A DNA stretch of 64,000 nucleotides from assembly GCA_030549335.1 (NCBI GenBank), contig CM060194.1, positions 32,508,171 to 32,572,170 of the forward strand, written 5' to 3'. This DNA is from Pontederia crassipes. Its lineage: Eukaryota; Streptophyta; Magnoliopsida; Commelinales; Pontederiaceae. This document shows, one piece after another, positions 1 to 8,273 of the stretch; the first letter of the stretch is position 1; each line of letters begins with the position of its first letter. The notes beneath the pieces are model-generated. The model searched no databases and was not told where the DNA came from. It worked only from the letters and a program-made list of their open reading frames with translations. The position numbers were made by a program, and so were the translations under genes.

Positions 1-451
1 ATGTGGTAGAAAGTGCCAATATCCATGGGTAATTGGCATGTCTAGTCTATTTGCACCAAAATTCAGCTAGTATTTGGAGGAGTATGCTCTTTTATTTTTT
101 TTCATTCACAAAAATTCAAATTCAAAACGAAATGTGCTCTTTGGTTCCAATCTTCCTGCTTCATGAATAATGGATTTTGTGGATCTAATGATGCATGCAC
201 TCTTGTTTTCCATTAGAGAACAAAGACAGGGAAGCTGATGGAAGGTGCCATATTTTATGAGTTTGAGTTCCTCAATAGCAACTTGTTGTGATTTAGGCGA
301 GTGAATTACTCAGCAATGTGATGATGATCAACTAGGGCCAAATAGTTGGATGGTCCAATATATCAGTTGATGTTCCTGAATCAAATGTTGATGGTCCAAT
401 ATATCAGTTGATGTTCCTGAATCAAATGTTGATGCTCCAACATGAAACAAA
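1..451. other. Intergenic DNA with a 41-bp tandem duplication
   Basis: No credible coding sequence is seen here. A 41-bp unit is present twice head to tail at 349-389 and 390-430, with the first few bases of a third copy at 431. The right edge is the start of the retroelement LTR at 452. Confidence 0.6.
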
Positions 452-913
452 TGTAGAGATTTTGATTAGATCAAAATTAACTATCAAATGGTTCTTATAT
501 TAATATAATTAGGAGTACACTACCAGTTTAATTGGTGGACACACACTAACTATGGAGACTACTCTTTCACCTATACAACTCATGCACTCACTATCTCACC
601 TTGGCACCTTGCAACACACCTCACTATAGCACTCATGTGCACTTAATAAAGAGACCTCACCACACACTACCAACACACTATATCTCACTACACACATTTG
701 CTACTCTGGCTACTTGATCATCCAAAATGAGGACTTTCCATGCCTATTTATAGGAAGCAAAACATCTAATTTTTAAAAATAATCTATAAGCTATTGGCCA
801 ATGGGTTATAATCTAGCCACTAGTTTTTTGGCCACCTGGAAACTAATTTTATGGACAAAAATTTATACTTAGAAATTTGTAGAAGTAAGTTGGTACTGCT
901 TATTTATTTAACA
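452..913 (-). repeat. 3' LTR of the TR-GAG element
   Basis: This 462-bp repeat begins (minus strand) with TGTTAAATAA and ends with TCTACA. It is directly repeated at 2806-3221. A shared TATTTATAGG-like TATA region (about 748-757 here) is a plausible promoter in both copies. The two LTRs differ by many substitutions and small indels, so the insertion is not recent. Confidence 0.85.
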
Positions 914-924
914 CTCCCCCTCAA
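914..924 (-). promoter_or_regulatory. Polypurine tract of the TR-GAG element
   Basis: On the minus strand TTGAGGGGGAG directly abuts the first base of the 3' LTR, the position where the plus-strand primer of LTR elements lies. Confidence 0.75.
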
Positions 925-1149
925 CACCAACTTCATCTGTTTCCTCATTTTCTTTTTTATCAAGTGATCTTGCTTGCCGAATGGAATAATTATTCCAGTG
1001 TGAGGCTCATTCTTACGAGAGAGTTCTTGAATATTATTATTTTTGTGTACCTTCCAATCGAACAATATGTAATATTCTTCTCCTTGTGTGTTAGTTCATA
1101 TAAATCTAAATTCACATTTTTTCTCGAACTTATGTTGTCTTCATCATAT

Positions 1150-2430
1150 GCATCAAATCATCGTCTTGAGAGTTAAGTTGTCATATCTTGGATTTGCATT
1201 TATTTGCTTGATGCTCCTTCTAATTAGTGAAGATTCTTTTCCTAATTCTTTGATTTGATTTTCATTTAGCACACATTCACAAAAACTTTGTGATTCCGCA
1301 ACATGTTCCTTATCTGTTGATTCTTCTAAGCACTCTTCAATTGCTTGTTTCTCTTTTTTGTTCCCTTCTTTGAGCTCCTCCTTTAACATCACTTCTTTCT
1401 CATAGAAGATATCTTGATCAGCTTTGGATGTGAAGTCAAACTCATGTTCAAAACTTTCTTTTGCAGGTAAAAGTATTGCCATTCTTCTTCACTATCGTAC
1501 CCAACTTGAGCTTCCTTGATATTGCACATTGCAAATTCTGTTGACTCTTCAGAATCTCGTTCTTGTCCAAGGATGGTATTTTCTTCAACAACCAAGGATG
1601 CTTCAAAATCCCACACTTCCTCGCTTTTATTCTCGTGAGAAATCGCAACGTTTTCTTCTTCATACTTATGTTGACGGTCACGAGCAAAGTAACTATTCTT
1701 ATCGCAATTGTAGCAACGACTTTCTTATCGACCAGATCTTTTCTCTTGTTCTTGCTTTTTGTCACAATTGTAGCAATGACTTTCCTGTTGACAAGATCTC
1801 TTCTCCTCTTTCTCTTCCTTATCCGACTCTTGGTCAACTCTCCCATGTTATGGACTTCTGTCTCATCCATACTTCTATCAGCCTTGCTGATGTTCTTTTC
1901 TTCTAGAGCAAAAGAGTTTTTCTTTTTTCACTCTTGATTGTTACTCCAGCCATTTATTTGGTTAATGCTTTCTTATTAGTCAATAAATTTTCTAAGTCTA
2001 GTAAGGTTGGTTGGCTAATCTTGAATGGCAGTTATGAACTCGTTATATTCGGTCTCAAGTCGTGAATAATTATACGTCTCATTCTAACATTACTAACTTT
2101 AGAATCATGATGAGATATTTCACGACAAAGAGATTTGACATTCATAAAATATTGACTAATCATCATGTCGCCCTGCGATATCGTCATAAGTTAATTCTCT
2201 AACAACCAAATTCGAGCGTCATTCTTCTTGGAGAATAATGCAGCAAGCACATCCCATGCAATTTTAGGTGTCTTTGTGTCTTTAATGTGTTCCAACAACT
2301 CTTCCTCTACTATTGTCTCGAGGATGAACCTTTACCTGTCTTGATGTGTCACTTCCTCCGTGCTTCAGCATCCGCATGCATCATTATGTCGACCCCAAAA
2401 TTTTGTCCTTGCAAGTAATTTTGTCTACAA
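1150..2430 (-). pseudogene. Decayed copia gag (UBN2-type) with zinc-knuckle remnants
   Basis: Read on the minus strand, 2330-2030 gives a copia gag core recognisable from TPKIAWDVLAALFSKK, NVKSLCREISHHDSKV and LRPEYNEFITAIQD. One in-frame stop follows ARIWLLEN near 2200 and the frame shifts elsewhere. Downstream (1800-1665) are two half CCHC knuckles, SHCYNCDKK and SRCYNCDKNSYFARD, which look like a duplicated zinc-knuckle region that lost its second half once. The acidic tail at 1482-1153 follows in an open but undiagnostic frame. Gag would bind element RNA and form the virus-like particle. No pol sequence follows. Confidence 0.75.
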
Positions 2431-2792
2431 CATCCACTTCCTCTATGCAGGTCTTTTCAATAACTGTGATTTTGATTATTTAATTTTCTGACTCCACCTG
2501 TCATACCAAAAATATCTATCATATGACTTGTTGAATGCCCTGCAATCAACCAAGTAAGTGTATTCGGGACTTAAACATTTCACAATCTCGTGCACCAGTA
2601 GAACCCTCTCGTGCATTGACTTTACACGACTTTGAACCGTGAGAGTCTCCGCATACCTTGATCTTGCAATATTTCTCACAATCCCAAGTTGTGCACCCGC
2701 ACACAAAAACCTCCTCGTCGCACGTTCTCGAACCAACATAGTCAGCACATATATTGATATTTCAAGACTCATTAATAGTCTCCCCATAGTTA

Positions 2793-2803
2793 CTCTAATA
2801 CCA
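2793..2803 (-). promoter_or_regulatory. Primer-binding site of the TR-GAG element
   Basis: TGGTATTAGAG on the minus strand begins two bases after the 5' LTR. It differs by one base from TGGTATCAGAG, the initiator tRNA-Met complement used by most plant copia elements. Confidence 0.8.
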
Positions 2804-2805
2804 CT

Positions 2806-3221
2806 TGTAGAGATTTTGATTAGATCAAAATCAACTATCAAATTGTGCTTATATTAATATAACTGAGTACACTTTAATTAGTGGACACACACTAATTATG
2901 GAGACTACTCTTTGCACTCACTACCTCACCTTTCAACACACCTCACTAGAGCACTCACTTAGGCTTATTAAAGAGACATCACCACACATTACAACACACA
3001 ATCTCGCTACACGCATTTGCTATTTGCTGTTGGCTATTTAATGATCTTAAATGAGAACTTACCATGCCTGTTTATAGGAAGCAAAAAACCTAATTTTGAA
3101 AAATAAATCATCAGCTATTAGTTAATGGGTTAGAACTTGGCCAGTAATTTATGGCCACCTAAAAAACTAATTTTGTGGACAAAAATTATACTTAAAACTT
3201 TTTAGAGATGTTTATTTAACA
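2806..3221 (-). repeat. 5' LTR of the TR-GAG element
   Basis: This 416-bp repeat matches 452-913 with the same TG...CA ends. It is about 46 bp shorter than its partner, mostly by small deletions. It carries the copia-style end next to the primer-binding site, which fixes the element's orientation as minus. Confidence 0.85.
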
Positions 3222-3272
3222 ACAACAAGATTTTAAAGGAAATATTCTTCGTATTTATAGGCAAAAATATAT

Positions 3273-3329
3273 GGTTAGAGCGTCGTGCTAATAACGCGAA
3301 GGTCGCAGGTTCGAGACCTGCATGGGCCA
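3273..3329 (+). pseudogene. 5'-truncated tRNA-Ile (anticodon AAT)
   Basis: The anticodon stem 3283-3287/3295-3299 closes a loop CTAATAA with anticodon AAT at 3290-3292. The T arm (GCAGG, loop TTCGAGA, CCTGC; 3305-3321), the 3' acceptor strand ATGGGCC (3322-3328) and an A discriminator base are all intact, as is the D-arm 3' half GGTTAGAGC. The 5' acceptor strand, which should read GGCCCAT, and the 5' D-stem strand are absent; the preceding 17 bases are unrelated AT-rich DNA. The gene therefore cannot fold into a full cloverleaf. Its last 21 bases recur at 3699-3719. Confidence 0.85.
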
Positions 3330-4474
3330 TCTATATTTTTATATTCCTCATCTAATTTTTTATATTCCTTTTATTTATATGCATATTTTAAAATTGTTTA
3401 ATCTTTATTCAATACTCCTACTTAATCTGTATGTAATATTCGCCCAAGTCCGGGGAGCTTTATGTAGACGACCAAACGAGAAAAAAACTAAAAAACTCAC
3501 ACGTACTCTGCGGCTCTGCGCCAATCCAATCCGTTTCTAGGGTTCATCTCGGTCGCTGTTCATGGCGGATTCCGCCATCTTATGGTCCATTTGATATGCC
3601 CCATCAGCTGTTGCTCTACCACTCCTCTGATCCATGGCTTCGATCGCTCTTTCGACCTCCGGTCCTCCGTCGGCGACGGCCGCCTTTCATCTCCTCCGGT
3701 TCGAGACCTGCATGGGCCATCTATATTTTTATATTCCTCATCTATTTTTTTATATTCCTTTTATTTATATGCATATTTTAAAATTGTTTAATCTTTATTC
3801 AATACTCCTACTTAATCTGTATGTAATATTCGCCCAAGTCCAGGGAGCTTTATGTAGATGACCAAACGAGAAAAAACTAAAAAACTCACACGTACTCTGC
3901 GGCTCTGCGCCAATCCAATCCGTTTCTAGGGTTCATCTCGGTCGCTGTTCATGACGGATTCCGCCATCTTATGGTCCATTTGATATGCCCCATCAGCTGT
4001 TGCTCTACCACTCCTCTGATCCATGGCTTCGATCGCTCTTTCGACTTCCGGTCCTCCGTCGGCGACGGCCGCCTTTCATCTCCCCGTCACTCCCGGCCAT
4101 CTATATTTTTATATTCCTCATCTATTTTTTTATATTCCTTTTATTTATATGCATATTTTAAAATTCTTTAATCTTTATTCAATACTCCTACTTAATCTGT
4201 ATGTAATATTCGCCCAAGTCCAGGGAGCTTTATGTAGATGACCAAACGAGAAAAAACTAAAAAGCCCACGCGTACTCTGCGGCTCTGCGCCAATCCAATC
4301 CGTTTCTAGGGTTCATCTCGGTCGCCGTTCATGGCGGATTCCGCCATCTTATGGTCCATTTGATATGCCCCATCAGCTGTTGCTCTACCACTCCTCTGAT
4401 CCATGGCTTCGATCGCTCTTTCGACCTCCGGTCCTCCGTCGGCGACGGCCGCCTTTCATCTCCCCGTCACTCCC
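3325..4474 (+). repeat. Three tandem copies of a 380-390 bp promoter / first-exon unit
   Basis: Copies start at 3325, 3715 and 4095, each with GGCCATCTATATTTTTATA. Each unit contains an AT-rich promoter-like part, a 5' leader with CTAGGGTTCATCTCGG, a short upstream ORF and the first about 20 codons of the downstream gene (MASIALSTSGPPSATAAFHL; ATGs at 3634, 4023, 4403). Copies 1 and 2 run from coding sequence straight into the next promoter. The copy 1/2 junction (3699-3719) contains the tRNA-Ile 3' end; the copy 2/3 junction lacks it. Copies differ by only scattered changes, so the duplications look young. Confidence 0.9.
4095..4402 (+). promoter_or_regulatory. Proximal promoter and 5' leader of the plastid membrane protein gene
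   Basis: This is the third, gene-proximal copy of the repeated unit. It has AT-rich TATA-like DNA near 4141-4160, a CCAATCC box at 4290-4296 and a typical plant leader motif TCTAGGGTT at about 4306-4314. An upstream ORF of 10 codons (4331-4363, stop TGA) overlaps a near-palindrome, ATGGCGGATTCCGCCAT. Initiation there could lower translation of the main ORF at 4403. The two upstream copies may act as extra promoters. Confidence 0.5.
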
Positions 4475-6625
4475 GGCTTAAACCCCAAGTCCCCGCCTTC
4501 TGCACGGCTGTTTTGGCCTGTTCATGCCGAAGGTGTCACCTTTAGGCCTTTCCAAGCTTTGAAACCTTGCCATTCTCGGATGCGAGTGGAGCTGTCGGTC
4601 GTCGGAACGGAGCGAAGGCTACGATGTTTAGCTGCCAGGAGTGGAGCCGGCGAGGCGTCGGAGGGCGCGGCGGCGGATGAGGTCGATGAGGCGAGAGGGA
4701 AGAGCACTTTGCCGGAGAGGTTCCGCTACCTGACTAAGGAAGCGCCTGATCCACCCGTGCGGTGGCCATGGTTGATTGGTACGATTTTTTCTTGTTTCTC
4801 GCAATTCTGTATAAAAATCCTATCTTCATGTTAGTAAAAAGTGCTCCGGTATGGATTTCATGTTAGTAAAAATCCTATCATTGAGGATGTTATGCTGCAG
4901 CGTCCTCTCCATTGATTTTTTGTTTATGCTAATGACTGAAGAAGTGGTTGGTCTCTATGATTCCTTGCACAATCCCTTTTGAAGTTAGCTCATTCTGGCA
5001 TGCTCACTGTTGGAATCTTGCAAGCTTGATTTGTGTGGGCTTTCTGTTGAATGTATTTGTCTTTCTTTTATATGAACCTTACTTCTTATTTTACAATGTC
5101 TTGTGATAGAAGTTTCCATGTTTAATCCATAATATCCTCTTTATCAATTGGGGCAACACCTATGTTTGGTTCAAGGTTAATTATTCAAGTTTTATGAATA
5201 ATAGTTCTCCTACTTTAGTTATTCTTTGAAAATTTAAGAATAAAAAATTGTTTATGGACCAAACTTGAATGAGTGATATTTAAGAGAGAACATAAGGTTA
5301 GCTATTCTCATGTTCAAAAGAATTATTAACCCTTACATTTTCAAATTCCAAGATAACCTTTTCAGATTTCAAAAAGTTGTCTGAATAACTAATCTATCTT
5401 ATGTTTTTTTTTAATGTTTGGCTTTATCCATCTAGGTTTATTCACCTTTTATTCACTTACCAAATAGGGGTGTTTGTTTGAAGGTTTACTATTACGTAGA
5501 TAAGAATGATTATTTTTCTGGTTTTATTATTATTTGGAAATTATTCAGAATGAAACAAAATTTGTTATGCTTGGATAAGTAGTGAGTAAGATAAAGAACG
5601 GATGCCTAGTTGGAGGTTAAGTTTTCTGATGGGTGAGAGGCATACATAACATCAAGTTTTCCAGATTCCAAAGCACCTTTTGGAGCTCCTATTCAGGCAT
5701 TATTGGCAGGCCAAACAGCCCAGTAGATCCAAGAATTCAGAAGGATACTTCCAAATGGCTTAGTTATCATTGATCTGTTGTCCAGACATGTAAATTGCTG
5801 AATTCTAGTGGAAAAATGTTTTTTGCATATTTTGTTTTTCAGCTTGACGCTAGGTTTAATCTAAAAATGAATTATTATATTACTTATTCTTTAGTTCACT
5901 TAAGCAATGTGCTTTTTTTTTATTTTGCAGCATTGTTTTTTCTTGTTTATGCTTGGAAGACCGTCTTATGGGAGCTTACAAATTGGAAGAAGACAGGGCT
6001 GACCATCATTAAATTCCTTGGATATACTTGCAAGCTTGCTCTGGCTTTTGTATTTCATTACATTGGTGATGCAGTTACCGGAATAGTAGGATGCATCGAG
6101 TACTGCCTACATTCTGTGAGGTATATGTATGCAAACATAGTAGCTTTTGCTCCAGTTCCAGAGTTGACGAGGATTATCTTTTTTACTTCAACCGTGCTGG
6201 CCATAGCTGAAGCCACAGTTCCTAATGCTGTGAACAGTCAACCATATATCCTTACATTAGCAGGGTTAGTTGGGTTTGGTGCTGTGAAGGATTTAGTACC
6301 TGAGCTGTTATTTTGGTTGTTGCTTGTTGGTTTCTTCTGTTATTTTCGTTTCTTCAAGAAGAGGGATTTTGTATCATCAGCCTTACCATCTGTTGCCGTA
6401 TTGGCAGCTGTTGGTGAGCCTTGGGTGAGATGCCTATCCATGGGCCTGTATCTTGCTGTTGCTATAATACAGTATTCTAATTCCATGAAAGAAGAAGTAC
6501 AGGGAGAAGTGTCTTTAGGTGTTAGAAAGCTCCCTGTACCTCTCTTGCTCGTAGCTTTATCTATTGGAGTCCATGTTGCTGCCAAGTGGGTTCGATATAG
6601 ACACTTGACTTGGATGATATCATAG
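4403..6625 (+). CDS. Plastid-targeted multi-pass membrane protein of unknown function (2 exons)
   Basis: Model: exons 4403-4778 and 5931-6625 (donor TTG|GTACGA, acceptor TTTTGCAG|CA). The split codon closes as GCA (Ala 126), giving a 356-residue protein with no internal stop. The start in CCATGGCT is a good plant context. Residues 1 to about 75 are rich in Ser, Ala, Pro and Arg with few acids, as in a chloroplast transit peptide; a short acidic stretch follows. From about residue 120 there are six to eight hydrophobic segments, the first being WPWLIALFFLVYAW, and the C terminus is short. The body has conserved-looking features (ERFRYLTKEAPDPPVRWPW before the first segment). I recognise it as the kind of conserved plant plastid membrane protein but cannot name it or give a reaction. 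Its promoter unit is triplicated upstream and a LINE lies just downstream. Confidence 0.8.
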
Positions 6626-6727
6626 TAAATTTGCTTGGTTATTTCAATGTAAGTTATCTTAGAAATTATTTTTCTCCTGAAAATTATTTCTTCTGAGTTA
6701 TCCCGTCTGCTCTGTTTTGATTCCAAT

Positions 6728-6813
6728 TTTATCTGTTTTGATTCCAATGTTTCAATGTCATGAATGCTACTTTATCTGTTTTGATTCCAATGTTTCAATG
6801 TCATGAATGCTAC
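6728..6813. repeat. 43-bp tandem duplication in the 3' flank
   Basis: Two identical 43-bp units (6728-6770 and 6771-6813) lie about 100 bp past the stop codon of the membrane protein gene, probably in or just after its 3' UTR and at the edge of the LINE-derived DNA. Confidence 0.85.
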
Positions 6814-6814
6814 T

Positions 6815-7375
6815 TTATCTACACAGACGATCCAGCTCTTTGCAATCTTAGCCGCTGTTGGAACCTCACCGCCATTTCACATAAGTCGTGTGTCCTCGAT
6901 GTGGCTTGTTGTTCCGGGCTCCAATCAGCAACGGGATGCACTGCTGGCGACACCGACGGCACTGCCACCGCTCACCAAGGTTATCTGGCGGCGTTGGAAG
7001 CTCGATGACATTGCGGTTTTGGCGCCGCCGGGGATCCACCGATCCATTGACATCTTGGGTCTGCCACTTCACCTCCAAAGGGCCGAGATTGCTATGGCAG
7101 TGGCGCGGCATGTCGGGAACCCCATCGCCATCGCCATTCCGACGGTGGGCTTGCCTGACCTCTCCTTTACTTCCGTCGAGGTCGAGCTCCATCCCAGCTG
7201 TTGCCTCCCGTCCTCGTTGAACCTGTGTGTGGGCGCAAGCACCTTCGCCCTCGCCTTGCGACCCTCTGTGGGTGCCGCCTCTTGGGCGGAGGTCGTCGCC
7301 GGTCGGACCACAATGCCTCAGCACTCTGCTGGACGGATGATCGTTGGACAGCCTGGAGGATGTCGCAACACGTGA
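6815..7375 (+). pseudogene. LINE ORF1-like fragment (DUF4283-like)
   Basis: The frame 6803-7375 reads through IDILGLPLHLQRAEIAMAVA and VGLPDLSFTSVEVEL. That pattern, a Gly-Leu-Pro-Leu-His-Leu stretch followed by a conserved VG and an acidic/hydrophobic stretch, resembles the plant LINE ORF1 domain of unknown function DUF4283. The frame ends at a TGA and no CCHC knuckle is visible. The following 0.9 kb is Pro/Ser-rich when translated and probably the decayed remainder of ORF1. Confidence 0.45.
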
Positions 7376-8273
7376 GCCGCACACATGACAGCCGTACCCA
7401 ATTTCAAACCCTTGACCAGTCCCCTCTATCACGTGATCCACAACCATGCCCGACCTACATTGCTCAGCTGAACCCGAATGTTGGACTCCACCAAACACTC
7501 GATCCAAACTTCCACCACCAAACAGACTCAGCCTACTCTCGAGCCCTGTTCGAGCCTGCCCGCGGCACGCGTCCCTGGATTCGTGCGCGAACCCATTCCA
7601 CCTCTTATCTCTTGCGCTGCCACCTCTACCAGCTCCGGCGGCCCACTGCGGCTCCTCCGACGTAATGCTCTCACCACCACCTCCACCTCCGCCACACCTC
7701 CCCTCTCATCTGTGCCACTTCATCAATCGAAGCAACCTCCGATTCCACTCAAGGCCACTTCACGCCCTGCCCAACCGCCCAAATCAACATCCTTGCCGCC
7801 ACCCATCCACACCCCCAAATAGACTTCTGGACTCCCCCTTGCTCGGAACAGAGGAAGGCCGCGTCATCAGCTCCACCCGAGTTTACCGCTGCCGTCGACG
7901 TTGACACTCCACCCCAGCGTCACCATTGGGCACCGTTCAGACAACATGCGGTTCCTGGGGGGCTGCCAGAAATTGGAGATGTGGGACTGAATCAAGAGGT
8001 CACGGGTCCGCCAGCAGGGAGAACAGAGGAGGTTCAGGAGGTGGCAGACATGGCTGGTTTTCGTGCCATTCGTCGCCGTTTCAAACCGCGCATGGACTCG
8101 GCCATGAGATTATCCGTACGACGACCACTTCATCATCTATTTACCGTCTCACGGATCTGTCCTAAGCGGAGGGGATCGGGGCACTCAAGCCATGCCAGAT
8201 CAGGGGAGGTAACTATCGCACTAGTGGCTGGGGTGTTGGGCCACGTCCGCTCAGAGGGAAGGACTATTTTCTT

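Larger units (their letters stand above)
452..3221 (-). mobile_element. Gag-only copia-type LTR retrotransposon (TR-GAG type)
   Basis: Two direct repeats (452-913 and 2806-3221) match along their length and have TG...CA ends (TGTTAAATAA at one end, TCTACA at the other, read on the minus strand). The flanks read ACAAA on the left and ACAAC on the right, a 4/5 match to the 5-bp target duplication expected of LTR elements. The 1.9-kb interior has a primer-binding site, a polypurine tract and a gag-like reading frame, but no protease, integrase, reverse transcriptase or RNase H. This fits the non-autonomous class known as TR-GAG, which must borrow enzymes from a related copia element. Gag is broken by stops, so the copy looks dead. 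Confidence 0.85.

Noticed and set aside
3256-3329. A complete tRNA-Ile gene
   Set aside because: The 5' acceptor strand and 5' D-stem strand do not match (no GGCCCAT), so the cloverleaf cannot close.
3634-4241. Separate small genes at 3634-3861 and 4023-4241
   Set aside because: They are the first codons of the 4403 gene in the upstream tandem copies, running into the next promoter; the remainder is translated AT-rich promoter DNA.
6866-7507. 213-codon ORF on the minus strand
   Set aside because: It lies antisense to the LINE ORF1 region, is Gly/Arg-rich from GC bias, and has no domain.
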